Assembly (NCBI RefSeq): GCF_009755605.1 | Contig: NZ_WPNZ01000009.1 | Location: 62,001 to 126,000 of the forward strand | Length of the DNA: 64,000 nt | Direction of reading: 5' to 3' | Source: Streptomyces typhae | Lineage (GTDB): Bacteria; Actinomycetota; Actinomycetes; Streptomycetales; Streptomycetaceae | Shown here: piece by piece, positions 44,954 through 52,678 of the stretch | Numbering within the stretch: the first letter of the stretch is position 1 | How the letters are laid out: each line of letters opens with the position of its first letter | Translations under genes and position numbers: made by a program | The notes under the pieces: model-generated | Told to the model about the DNA's origin: nothing | What the model saw: only the letters and a program-made list of their open reading frames with translations | Database searches by the model: none

Positions 44954-45063
44954 CGACGCCGCCTCCCCCTGTTTCCAGCCATGTCACGCGGCCACTCTCC
45001 GTACACCGCTGTGCGACAGACCGAGGATAGTGCCGTGGTGGCGGGGGTTGCGCGGGGTTACGT

Positions 45064-45642
45064 CTACGGTTGCGTAACGGCGGGGTTCGGCCCACTCGGC
45101 CAGCGGGCCAGGACCATCGCACACAGGACGGGTGCGCCTGCGAACGGCTGCGCTTCGCCCACGGACGCGTAGCCCCAGCTCTCGTAGAGGGCCCGGACCT
45201 TCGCATGCTCCTTGTGTACGAGAAGCGTCACCCGCTCCTCCGGGCGTCCGCGCAGCAACTCGTCGTGGATGAGCCGCGATGCGCCGGTGCCGCGCCATGG
45301 CGAACGGACCATCAGCTCCGACAGGGCGAATGTCCGTGTGCCCGTCTCCTCCATGAACTCTGTGTGCAGGGCGGGTTCGACCTTGCCCCACCAGGTTGTC
45401 GCGGGGCCGAGCGGCGCGCCGTAGGCATAGCCGACGGGCTCTGCTCGGGCGTGGGCGACGACGCACGCGAAGCCTTCCTTGCCGGACCAGCTGTCGACGA
45501 ACCTGGCGAAGACATCCCTGGGGGCGAGGGGGTCGTCGGTGCCCTCGTACACCTCGTCGTGGACGTCGAGGAGGAGTTCGCGGATTCCGGCCGCTTGGGC
45601 TTGGCCGTAGTGCCGAAGGCTCAGTTCGGGGTGCGTGGTCAT
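45064..45642 (-). CDS. GNAT-family N-acetyltransferase
   Basis: The 192-residue protein starts at ATG 45642, seven bases after GGGAGGA. The GNAT fold shows the acetyl-CoA-binding segment ELMVRSPWRGTGASRLIHDELL (about residues 107-128, motif RxxGxG/A) and LLVHKEHAKVRALYESWGYASVG near the C-terminus. It is cytosolic. The substrate is unknown; such genes include antibiotic and peptide acetylases. It is divergent from the XRE regulator, with only 28 bp between starts. Confidence 0.85.
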   Translation of the reverse strand: MTTHPELSLRHYGQAQAAGIRELLLDVHDEVYEGTDDPLAPRDVFARFVDSWSGKEGFACVVAHARAEPVGYAYGAPLGPATTWWGKVEPALHTEFMEETGTRTFALSELMVRSPWRGTGASRLIHDELLRGRPEERVTLLVHKEHAKVRALYESWGYASVGEAQPFAGAPVLCAMVLARWPSGPNPAVTQP

Positions 45643-45670
45643 GTGTGTCCTCCCTGGGTACGGTGGCCGC

Positions 45671-46885
45671 GTGGCGAACGAGGGTCTGGCACGGAGTCTG
45701 CGCCGCTTGCGCCGTCTGGCGTCTCTCACGCAGGAAGAACTGGCCGAGCGTTCCGGGGTGTCGGTCGACGTCGTCCGGCAGCTCGAACAGCGGCGCAAGC
45801 ACTCGGCGCGCCTGCCCACGCTGCACGCGTTGGCGAACGGTCTCGGGGTGGAGCTGACCACGCTGCTCGGGGACCCGCCGGCGGTTTCCTCCGGGGGTGA
45901 GAACGACGGGCCGCGCTTCGTGGCGATGCGGCGGGCGGTCATGCCCGCGCTCGGGGCGCCGGACCCGCTGCCGCCGGGGCCGGGGTTCTCCGTCGGCCAC
46001 CTGCGGGAGCAGATCGCCGACGGGTGGTCGAAGTACCACGCCGCCGAGTTCGACCCGGTCCTGAAGGCACTTCCGGGCCTCCTCACGGACGCGCGTTCCG
46101 CCACCGTCCCGGAGCGCGAGGCCGACCGGGCGGCCGGGTTCGCCGCCCTGGCCAAGGCGCTGCAGCTCTCCGGCCACGTCGCGGTCCGCCTCGGCAAGAC
46201 GGATCTGGCTCTGATCGCCCTGGAGCGGGCGGCCGATGCCGCCGGGCACTCCGGCGACCCCCTGCTGCCGCCCATGATCGCCAACTCCGTCGCCTGGACG
46301 TACCAGCGGCAAGGACGCCTGGAGGACGCGCTGAACATCGCCCTGCGCGCCGCAGACGACATCGGGCTCGGCGGCCACACCGACACCGCGGACGGACTGA
46401 AGGTCTGGGGCGCGCTGACCATGTCCGCCGCCACATCGGCCGCACGCAGCAACGAGTACGAGCGGGCAGCCGAGTTGATGGCGGCGGCGGAGAAGGAAGC
46501 CGCCCGGGTGGCCTCGCTCCCCGCGGGCGGCGACAGCCGCATGGTCAGCGTCTTCAGCCCGTCGTCGGTACGCATCGAACGCGTCCGCCTCGCCGTCCAG
46601 TACGGGCACCCCGAGGAGGCCCTCGACCTGGCCAAGGGCATACGCCTGAGCAAGGACACCCCGCCGTCGTGGCGGACGTGGCTTCTCCTGGACGTGGCCA
46701 GGGCACACACGGACCTCGGGGACGCGGCCGGAGCGGTGAGGACCTTGGAGTCCCTGCGCCGCGCGGCCCCGACGTGGATGCGGCACCACGTCCTGGCCGT
46801 GGCCATCGTCCGGGACCTGTGGGCGCTGCCCAACCACCCTGCGGGGCTGCGGGCGTTGGCGGACTTCCTCGGCGTCGGTGACTAG
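45671..46885 (+). CDS. XRE-family regulator with TPR-like C-terminus
   Basis: The 404-residue protein starts at GTG 45671, with a possible -10 (TACGGT) directly upstream, so the mRNA may be leaderless. The N-terminal HTH (about residues 5-65) reads LARSLRRLRRLASLTQEELAERSGVSVDVVRQLEQ. The rest is helical with TPR-like pairs (ADRAAGFAALAKALQLSGHV; MIANSVAWTYQRQGRLEDALNIAL; HPEEALDLAKGI). The layout is like peptide-responsive RRNPP-type or Streptomyces TPR regulators. It precedes the small-gene/methyltransferase cluster. Confidence 0.87.
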   Translation: MANEGLARSLRRLRRLASLTQEELAERSGVSVDVVRQLEQRRKHSARLPTLHALANGLGVELTTLLGDPPAVSSGGENDGPRFVAMRRAVMPALGAPDPLPPGPGFSVGHLREQIADGWSKYHAAEFDPVLKALPGLLTDARSATVPEREADRAAGFAALAKALQLSGHVAVRLGKTDLALIALERAADAAGHSGDPLLPPMIANSVAWTYQRQGRLEDALNIALRAADDIGLGGHTDTADGLKVWGALTMSAATSAARSNEYERAAELMAAAEKEAARVASLPAGGDSRMVSVFSPSSVRIERVRLAVQYGHPEEALDLAKGIRLSKDTPPSWRTWLLLDVARAHTDLGDAAGAVRTLESLRRAAPTWMRHHVLAVAIVRDLWALPNHPAGLRALADFLGVGD

Positions 46886-46898
46886 CGTCGCGAAAGTA

Positions 46899-46932
46899 GG
46901 ACGTTACGTCCCTGTCACTGTGCGTGACAGGG
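46899..46932. promoter_or_regulatory. Overlapping inverted repeats after the XRE gene
   Basis: GGACG-TTA-CGTCC (46899-46911) is followed by the perfect 9-bp repeat CCCTGTCAC-TGTGC-GTGACAGGG (46910-46932). They lie 13 bp after the XRE stop and 76 bp before the next start, so they could be a terminator or the operator of the downstream small operon. Confidence 0.5.
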
Positions 46933-47007
46933 CGATTGCATGAGTCGGACAGCGCCTCGGCGGCCGTGTGACGGCTCCGGGGCACCGCCCGACGACAAGG
47001 AACCGAC

Positions 47008-47523
47008 ATGGCCGGAAGTGCCGTTACCCGCACGGGACCGGGAAGCAGGGAACCGGGGGGCGCCCCGGGCCGGGAAGCCGTCGTCGACTGGTTCGCCGGA
47101 GCCCACCCCGTCCCGCGCCAGGCCCACGCCGAGTGGGCGAACTGCGGCGTCGCGCTGCTGCCGCTCGGCGGGCGTTTCGACGCCCTCCGCGTCACCGGCC
47201 GACTCATCCACTCCGCGGTGGGCAGCGGCCGACAGGAGAACGTCGGGCAAGCCCTGACGGACTGGCTGCACGGCCCCGTCATCCGCGACAGCCGTACCGG
47301 CAGCGGCCAGTACCACGTGCTCGTCGCGCCGGACGCCGAGTGGCAGGGCGACGCCGTCCGGCTCGGCGCGGGCACCTACCTGGCCGTACCGCGCGTCGGC
47401 AAGCAGGTGTCGCCCGTGACGCGCTGGGTTGTACAGCCGCAGCGCCGCGGCCGGTTGTGCGACCCCTCGCACTTGGCCGCGCTGCTCGCCACGGCCGAAC
47501 CCCTGGCAGAGATCGAGTCATGA
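47008..47523 (+). CDS. Hypothetical protein, 171 aa (prim-pol-like style)
   Basis: No confident family. Features such as WANCGVALLPLGGRFDALRVTGRLIH and VRLGAGTYLAVPRVGKQVSPVTRWVVQP recall the N-terminal domain of actinobacterial bifunctional primase/polymerase proteins, without visible catalytic acids; this is a weak resemblance. It starts at ATG 47008 and overlaps the next gene by four bases (ATGA). It is the first of a set of coupled small genes ending with the methyltransferase. Confidence 0.65.
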   Translation: MAGSAVTRTGPGSREPGGAPGREAVVDWFAGAHPVPRQAHAEWANCGVALLPLGGRFDALRVTGRLIHSAVGSGRQENVGQALTDWLHGPVIRDSRTGSGQYHVLVAPDAEWQGDAVRLGAGTYLAVPRVGKQVSPVTRWVVQPQRRGRLCDPSHLAALLATAEPLAEIES

Positions 47524-47705
47524 CCGGCGCAGACCCGACCGCCGCGCGCGCCGACGAACTCGCCCGGATCTACCGGGCCCACCTCGTGGCCTGCCCGCGC
47601 CGACACGTCGGCCTCCTCGCCGACTGCGTGACCGGCGTCCGACTGAAGCGCGCCCTGCTCGCTGCCCGGACCGCCGAGAGGGAGGCGGCCCTGTGCGCGA
47701 TGTGA
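47520..47705 (+). CDS. Small hypothetical protein, 61 aa
   Basis: It starts at ATG 47520 inside the previous stop and overlaps the next GTG by 13 bases. The helical, basic sequence (ADELARIYRAHLVACPRRHVGLLADC, then KRALLAARTAEREAALCAM) has three Cys. No family is recognised. The coupling on both sides supports it being a real gene. Confidence 0.6.
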   Translation: MTGADPTAARADELARIYRAHLVACPRRHVGLLADCVTGVRLKRALLAARTAEREAALCAM

Positions 47706-47874
47706 CCGAGCCCCGGCGGAACTTCGTCGAGCCGGGCGAGATCGACGGAGCGGTGAGCCACAGCGCGCACCTGTTCCGACCTCGGTTCGGGCTGAGCTCG
47801 AAGACGCGGCCGGGCTGCCGATCACGACCGCGATCGCCGACCTGTTGGAGAACGGAGCGGGCCACGATGACTGA
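47693..47874 (+). pseudogene. Small gene with apparent one-base frameshift
   Basis: The frame from GTG 47693 (RBS GGGAGG at 47679-47684) reads VRDVTEPRRNFVEPGEIDGA and on to HSAHLFR. Near 47778 the coding signal moves to another frame, reading TSVRAELEDAAGLPITTAIA, then DLLENGAGHDD and a stop at 47872-47874. Adding one base after CTGTTCCG restores a ~60-residue protein whose end overlaps the methyltransferase start by eight bases. As written, the first frame runs without a stop into the methyltransferase. It could be a mutation, an assembly error or, less likely, recoding. Confidence 0.7.
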
Positions 47875-48997
47875 CCCCACGCCCTCGGAGCGCCTGCGAT
47901 CCGGTCTCGTACGGGACCTGGTCAGGAGCGGTGCGCTGCGCAGCCCCCGATGGGAGGCGGCCGTCAAGTCCGTGCCGCGCGAGGCGTTCCTCGGACGCGG
48001 CTGGTTCGAGTACGACGGTGGTGGCTGGTACCGGCCCGTTCCCGGCGACTCCGCTTCCGGACTCGCGCGGATCTACCAGGACGACACCCTCGTGACACAG
48101 GTCGCCGGGGCCGTCTTCCCCGACCAGGTCGAGGGCCGCATCGCCGCCGCGCCCTCGTCGTCGTCCACCCTGCCGGGGCTGGTCGTGCGGATGCTCGAAG
48201 ATCTGCGGGTGACTGAGGGGGCGCGCGTTCTGGAGATCGGCACGGGCACGGGCTACTCGACGGCACTGCTGTGCGAGGTCGCCGGCGAGGACAACGTGAC
48301 CACGGTCGAGGCCGACGCGGAGGTGTCCGCCCGCGCCGGTATCGCGCTCGCGGGCACCGGGCATCGGCCCGCGCGCCGCGTGGTCGGTGACGGCCTGGCG
48401 GGATACGAGGAGGGCGGCCCGTACGACCGCGTGATCGCCACCTGCGGCGTGCACACCGTGCCGCACGAGTGGCTCGCGCAGACCCGGCCCGGCGGCGAGG
48501 TCCTGGTCACGGTCGGCGGGTGGATGCACGCGTCCGAACTCGTGCGGCTCACCGTCGCCGACGACGGCACCGCGAGCGGCCCGGTCCTCGGCGGCCAGGT
48601 CTCGTTCATGCCGGCCCGCCCGCACCTCGCGCCGCCGCTGGGGATGCTGCCGGACACCAGCGAGGGCGACGCGGTGCCTACGCCGCTCGGAGCGGACGTG
48701 CTCGACGACTGGACGGCCCGGTTCGTCGCCCAGTTCGCCGCGTCACGGGCACAGCGGCTGACACTGGGACGGGACGGGGACGGCCGGACCGAACACGTAG
48801 TGATCGACGTGGACGCCGCGTGCTGGGCCGTCGTCTTCAAGGACGGCGGGCGATGGATGGTCCGGCAGGGCGGCGCGGTGCCTCTGTGGGATCGGATCGC
48901 GGAGCGCGTCACGCAGTGGCGGACGGACGGTCGGCCGACGGCCGAGCGTATGCGGCTGCACGTCGGACCCGACGGACAGCGACTCACCTGGGCGTAG
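47867..48997 (+). CDS. PCMT-like SAM-dependent methyltransferase
   Basis: The 376-residue protein has ATG 47867 inside the end of the frameshifted gene. An N-terminal segment (SERLRSGLVRDLVRSGALRSPRWEAAVKSVPREAFL) typical of protein-L-isoaspartate methyltransferases is followed by the SAM-binding loop VLEIGTGTGYSTALL (about residue 122) and DRVIATCGVHTVPHEWLAQTRPGGEVLV. A C-terminal ~140-residue extension is like methyltransferases linked to peptide-modification systems. The target is unknown. Because of the upstream frameshift an in-frame fusion of up to 58 extra residues could be made. Confidence 0.85.
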   Translation: MTDPTPSERLRSGLVRDLVRSGALRSPRWEAAVKSVPREAFLGRGWFEYDGGGWYRPVPGDSASGLARIYQDDTLVTQVAGAVFPDQVEGRIAAAPSSSSTLPGLVVRMLEDLRVTEGARVLEIGTGTGYSTALLCEVAGEDNVTTVEADAEVSARAGIALAGTGHRPARRVVGDGLAGYEEGGPYDRVIATCGVHTVPHEWLAQTRPGGEVLVTVGGWMHASELVRLTVADDGTASGPVLGGQVSFMPARPHLAPPLGMLPDTSEGDAVPTPLGADVLDDWTARFVAQFAASRAQRLTLGRDGDGRTEHVVIDVDAACWAVVFKDGGRWMVRQGGAVPLWDRIAERVTQWRTDGRPTAERMRLHVGPDGQRLTWA

Positions 48998-49043
48998 CCA
49001 CGAGCCAATACCTCAGCTCACCTCGCCGCACCTCACCTCGCCT

Positions 49044-49083
49044 GCCCTCTACGGATCAAGTCGCCCGCCCTCTACGGATCAAG
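49044..49083. repeat. 17-bp direct repeat over the MarR stop codon
   Basis: GCCCTCTACGGATCAAG occurs at 49044-49060 and 49067-49083. The second copy holds the last codons and stop of the MarR-family gene; the first repeats them beyond the stop. Confidence 0.9.
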
Positions 49084-49554
49084 CGAATCGATCGGCCCCA
49101 GCTCCGTCAAGGCCTCGGACAGCCGCTCCAGCACCCGCGCGGTCCGCGCGAACTCCTCCGCCCCCAGCGCCTCCCGGAGCCGCGCGGCCACCTCCGCGTG
49201 GCCGGGTTCGATCCTCGCCACGGCCGCCCGGCCCGCCTCCGTGGGCCGCAGCAGCTTGGCGCGGCGGTGGGCCGGGTTCGGGGCGTACTCGGCCAGGCCC
49301 CGGCACACCAGGAGGTCCGCCACGCGCTGCACGCTCTGGCGGGTGATGCCCATGGCGCGGGCGATCCCCGCGACCGGCAGCGGCTCCCGCAGGACCGCGC
49401 CGAGCACCTGCCACCACGCGGCAGTCAGCCCGGCGGGCGCGGCCAGTTCCTCCGAGACGGAGAGGAACTGGCCGTTCAGGCGGAAGACGGTGAGGGCGGT
49501 GCGGGAGAGCAGGTCCTGCGCGGCGTCGCCCGAGGCCCCGTCCGCCACGCTCAC
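49072..49554 (-). CDS. MarR-family transcriptional regulator
   Basis: The 160-residue winged-helix regulator has a GTG start that overlaps the DJ-1-like gene's stop (GTGA, 49551-49554). Features are LTAAWWQVLGAVLREPLPVAGIARAMGITRQSVQRVADLL (recognition helix about residues 60-80), then the wing LAEYAPNPAHRRAKLLRPTEAG. It is expected to bind the direct repeats upstream of the DJ-1-like gene and autoregulate the pair. Confidence 0.9.
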   Translation of the reverse strand: MSVADGASGDAAQDLLSRTALTVFRLNGQFLSVSEELAAPAGLTAAWWQVLGAVLREPLPVAGIARAMGITRQSVQRVADLLVCRGLAEYAPNPAHRRAKLLRPTEAGRAAVARIEPGHAEVAARLREALGAEEFARTARVLERLSEALTELGPIDSLDP

Positions 49555-50156
49555 GACGCCAGCGTCTCGTACGCCGTCGCGTCCGAGTCGTGGAACAGGC
49601 GATACCACGCATCCAGCTTCTCGCCCTCGAACGCCCCCATCCGCTTGAGGACTTCGCGTGCGAACGCGACCGGCTCCGTCGGACCCGCCGTGATCAGGTC
49701 GCCGTCGGTGACCGCGTCGGTCTCGACGTACCGGGCCGCGCCCGCGTATCCCGTCGCGTCCAGGTACATCGACACCGCGCTCGTGTGCGCCCGGTCGTCG
49801 AGCAGGCCCTCGCGGGCGAGCCCCGCCGTGGCCCCGCAGATCGCGGCCACCGGCACGCCCGCGTCGAGGAAGGCGCGCGCCGTGCGGGCGAAGGGGGCGA
49901 GCGAGTCGCCCGTGTCCCACAGGTCGCCGCCCGGCAGGATCAGCAACCCGCTGTCCTCGGGGCGCAGCTCGTCGAGCGTCAGGTCGGGCTGGATGCGTAC
50001 GCCGCCGACCGTGGTGACGGGCTCGCGCGTCGCCGCGACGGTACGGACCTCGTGGCCCGCGCGGGCCAGGTACGCGGTGGCGTAGCCCGTCTCCCAGTCG
50101 GCGAGGGCGTCGTACACGGCGAGATGTACGGCGGGGGTGGCGCTGTTGCTGCTCAT
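49551..50156 (-). CDS. DJ-1/PfpI-family protein
   Basis: The 201-residue protein has ATG 50156, six bases after GGAG. The flavodoxin-like DJ-1/PfpI fold shows LLILPGGDLWD (acid residue region) and the nucleophile Cys in VAAICGATAGLA (about residue 97). Members are glyoxalases, deglycases, chaperones or amidase-like enzymes; the role here is not decided. It is translationally coupled to the MarR regulator, a common stress-response pairing. Confidence 0.88.
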   Translation of the reverse strand: MSSNSATPAVHLAVYDALADWETGYATAYLARAGHEVRTVAATREPVTTVGGVRIQPDLTLDELRPEDSGLLILPGGDLWDTGDSLAPFARTARAFLDAGVPVAAICGATAGLAREGLLDDRAHTSAVSMYLDATGYAGAARYVETDAVTDGDLITAGPTEPVAFAREVLKRMGAFEGEKLDAWYRLFHDSDATAYETLAS

Positions 50157-50198
50157 CCGGGTCTCCACTCGGGGGTGCGCGACGTGGTGAGGTATGTG

Positions 50199-50229
50199 AG
50201 CATGCTGTCATTGTGGCAGCATGCTGTCA
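50199..50229. promoter_or_regulatory. Direct repeats AGCATGCTGTCA, candidate MarR operator
   Basis: Two identical 12-bp repeats at 50199-50210 and 50218-50229, spaced 19 bp apart, each include the palindrome GCATGC. On the minus strand the first reads TTGACAGCATGC, so it overlaps a possible -35 of the DJ-1/MarR unit. The region also lies upstream of the class III aminotransferase. Confidence 0.6.
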
Positions 50230-50325
50230 AGAGAGCCCGCGAGCGACAGACTGTCGCGTTCCCGGCGAGGGGGCAGACAGGACGCCCATGTCCCGTCCAC
50301 CCCGTGGACATCTACCCTCGGCCGC

Positions 50326-51684
50326 ATGACCCCTCAGCCAGACCCGCAGCTCGGCGCAGCCGTATCCGCGGCGGATCGCGCCCATGTGTTCCACTCCTGG
50401 TCCGCCCAGGAACTCATCGCCCCGCTCGCCGTCGCCGGCGCGGAAGGCTCGTACTTCTGGGACTACGAGGGCAACCGGTACCTCGACTTCACCAGCGGAC
50501 TCGTCTACACGAACATCGGCTACCAGCACCCGAAGGTCGTCGCCGCGATCCAGGAGCAGGCCGCGACGATGACGACGTTCGCGCCCGCCTTCGCCCTGGA
50601 GGCCAGGAGCGAGGCCGCCCGGCTCATCGCCGAGCGCACCCCCGGCGACCTGGACAAGATCTTCTTCACCAACGGCGGCGCCGAGGCCGTCGAGAACGCC
50701 ACCCGCATGGCCCGGCTGCACACGGGCCGCCCCAAGGTCCTGTCCGCCTACCGCTCGTACCACGGCGGCACCGCGGCCGCCATCAACCTCACCGGCGACC
50801 CGCGCCGCTGGCCCTCCGACAACGGCTCGGCCGGTGTCGTGCGCTTCTGGGCGCCGTTCCTGTACCGCTCGCCGTTCCACTCCGAGAACGAGGTGCAGGA
50901 GTGCGAGCGGGCCCTCCAGCATCTGGAGGACACCCTGGTCTTCGAAGGGCCCGGCACCATCGCCGCGATCATTCTGGAGACCGTGCCAGGCACCGCCGGG
51001 ATCATGACGCCGCCGCCCGGCTACCTCGCCGGTGTGCGCGAGCTGTGCGACCGGTACGGGATCGTCTTCGTCCTGGACGAGGTCATGGCGGGCTTCGGGC
51101 GTACCGGCGCCTGGTTCGCCGTGGACCACTTCGACGGGGTCGTGCCCGACCTGATGACCTTCGCCAAGGGCGTCAACTCCGGATATGTGCCGCTCGGCGG
51201 CGTCGCGATCTCCGGTGCCGTCGCGGAGACCTTCGCCAAGCGGCCCTACCCGGGCGGCCTCACCTACTCCGGGCACCCGCTGGCCTGCGCCGCGGCCGTC
51301 GCCACCATCAACGCCATGGCGGAGGAGGGCGTCGTCGAGCACGCCGCGCGGATGGGCGCGGACGTCATCGGCCCCGGGCTTCGGGACCTGGCGGAGCGCC
51401 ACCCGAGCGTGGGCGAGGTCCGCGGGCTCGGCATGTTCTGGGCCCTGGAGCTCGTACGGGACCGGGAGACCCGCGAGCCCCTCGTCCCCTACAACGCGAG
51501 CGGCGAGGCCAACGCCCCGATGGCTGCGTTCGCCGCCGCCGCGAAGGAGAACGGGCTCTGGCCCTTCGTGAACATGAACCGCACCCACGTGGTGCCGCCG
51601 TGCAACATCTCGGAGGCGGAGGCGAAGGACGGCCTCGCGGCCCTCGACGCGGCCCTGGACGCCGCCGACGCGCACGTGGCCTGA
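50326..51684 (+). CDS. Class III (omega) PLP aminotransferase
   Basis: The 452-residue protein starts at ATG 50326, with a -10-like TACCCT 13 bp upstream and no RBS, so it may be leaderless. Features are GSYFWDYEGNRYLDFTSGL, IFFTNGGAEAVENATRMAR, YRSYHGGTAAA, VLDEVMAGFGRTG and the PLP lysine in MTFAKGVNSGYVPLGGVAIS. It uses an amine such as a beta-amino acid, taurine or a polyamine derivative with pyruvate or similar acceptors; the substrate is not known. A GC-rich terminator hairpin follows. Confidence 0.9.
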   Translation: MTPQPDPQLGAAVSAADRAHVFHSWSAQELIAPLAVAGAEGSYFWDYEGNRYLDFTSGLVYTNIGYQHPKVVAAIQEQAATMTTFAPAFALEARSEAARLIAERTPGDLDKIFFTNGGAEAVENATRMARLHTGRPKVLSAYRSYHGGTAAAINLTGDPRRWPSDNGSAGVVRFWAPFLYRSPFHSENEVQECERALQHLEDTLVFEGPGTIAAIILETVPGTAGIMTPPPGYLAGVRELCDRYGIVFVLDEVMAGFGRTGAWFAVDHFDGVVPDLMTFAKGVNSGYVPLGGVAISGAVAETFAKRPYPGGLTYSGHPLACAAAVATINAMAEEGVVEHAARMGADVIGPGLRDLAERHPSVGEVRGLGMFWALELVRDRETREPLVPYNASGEANAPMAAFAAAAKENGLWPFVNMNRTHVVPPCNISEAEAKDGLAALDAALDAADAHVA

Positions 51685-51691
51685 CGCGGCG

Positions 51692-51718
51692 CCGGGGGCG
51701 GGTGGGCCCCGCCCCCGG
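51692..51718 (+). terminator. Terminator after the class III aminotransferase
   Basis: A perfect 11-bp stem CCGGGGGCGGG / CCCGCCCCCGG with a 5-base loop, eight bases after the stop. Confidence 0.8.
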
Positions 51719-51782
51719 GACCGCGTGACCCCGGTGACGCGGGCCCGCAACCCCGACCGCGTAGTCTGACGTGCCCGTAAGC

Positions 51783-51825
51783 GACCAGAACACCAGAACA
51801 GCCGGTACTCACCAGAACAGCCGTA
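51783..51825. repeat. Short direct repeats ACCAGAACA upstream of the GntR gene
   Basis: ACCAGAACA occurs three times in about 40 bp, twice extended as ACCAGAACAGCCG. It lies 65-107 bp before the GntR start, where a self-operator could be. Confidence 0.6.
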
Positions 51826-51889
51826 CCCACGGTGTTCGGGACGCCCACGTCAGGCACGTCAGGAAAGACCCAGGGGGAGGCCCACCCGC

Positions 51890-52678
51890 ATGCCCGGACC
51901 CGACGGTCCCGCCGTCATCCGCAGCACCCTGCGCCAGCAGATCGCCGACGCCCTGCGCGACGAGATCCTCGCGGGCCGTCTCGTGCCGGGCCAGGAGTTC
52001 ACGGTGAAGGAGATCGCCGACCAGTACGGCGTCTCGGCCACCCCGGTCCGCGAGGCCCTGGTGAACCTGTCCGCGCTGGGGCTCCTGGACTCCGTGCAGC
52101 ACCGCGGCTTCCGCGTGCACGAGCACACCCTCGACGACTACCGCGGCATGCTCCAGGCCCGCGGCCTCATCGCGGACGCCATCTTCCGCGACCTGGCCAC
52201 CACCTCCGCCCACCACGCCGTGCCCGCCGCCGCCTTCGTCTCCGTACGCCGTCGCGGCGAGGAGGCGGCCCGCGCGGCGACGGCCGGCGACCTCACCGTC
52301 CTGATCGGGTACGACCTGCGCTTCTGGCGCGAGCTGAGCGCCCTGTTCGGCAACGCCTACCTCTCGGACTTCCTGCACCGGCTGCGCGTGCAGTCCTGGG
52401 TCTGCGCCGTCCCCCATCTGCGCCGCGAGACCGAACGCGGCGGCGACCTGCGCGGCCGCCTGTGGTCGCGGCACACCGAACTCGTCGACGCCCTCACCCG
52501 GCGCGACGCCGCGCACGCGCACGCCATCGTCGGCGAGTACAACGCCCACTCCCTCGACCTCATCGCCTCCCTGGCCGCGGGGACCGCCGGGGGAGCGGCG
52601 GCCGGGCCCTCCGCAGGACCTTCCGCGGGACCGTCCGTAGGCCCCTCCGCGCGACCCTCCGCAGGACCTTCCGCATGA
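51890..52678 (+). CDS. GntR-family transcriptional regulator
   Basis: The 262-residue protein starts at ATG 51890 (RBS AGGGGGAGG). The N-terminal winged helix (about residues 10-75) contains LRDEILAGRLVPGQEFTVKE, IADQYGVSATPVREAL and LLDSVQHRGFRV. The C-terminal FCD-like all-helical effector domain covers about 85-225. The tail repeats GPSA/GPSV six times, encoded by a 12-bp repeat. Its stop overlaps the glycosyltransferase start (ATGA), so both are made together, an unusual partner for a GntR regulator. Confidence 0.9.
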   Translation: MPGPDGPAVIRSTLRQQIADALRDEILAGRLVPGQEFTVKEIADQYGVSATPVREALVNLSALGLLDSVQHRGFRVHEHTLDDYRGMLQARGLIADAIFRDLATTSAHHAVPAAAFVSVRRRGEEAARAATAGDLTVLIGYDLRFWRELSALFGNAYLSDFLHRLRVQSWVCAVPHLRRETERGGDLRGRLWSRHTELVDALTRRDAAHAHAIVGEYNAHSLDLIASLAAGTAGGAAAGPSAGPSAGPSVGPSARPSAGPSA

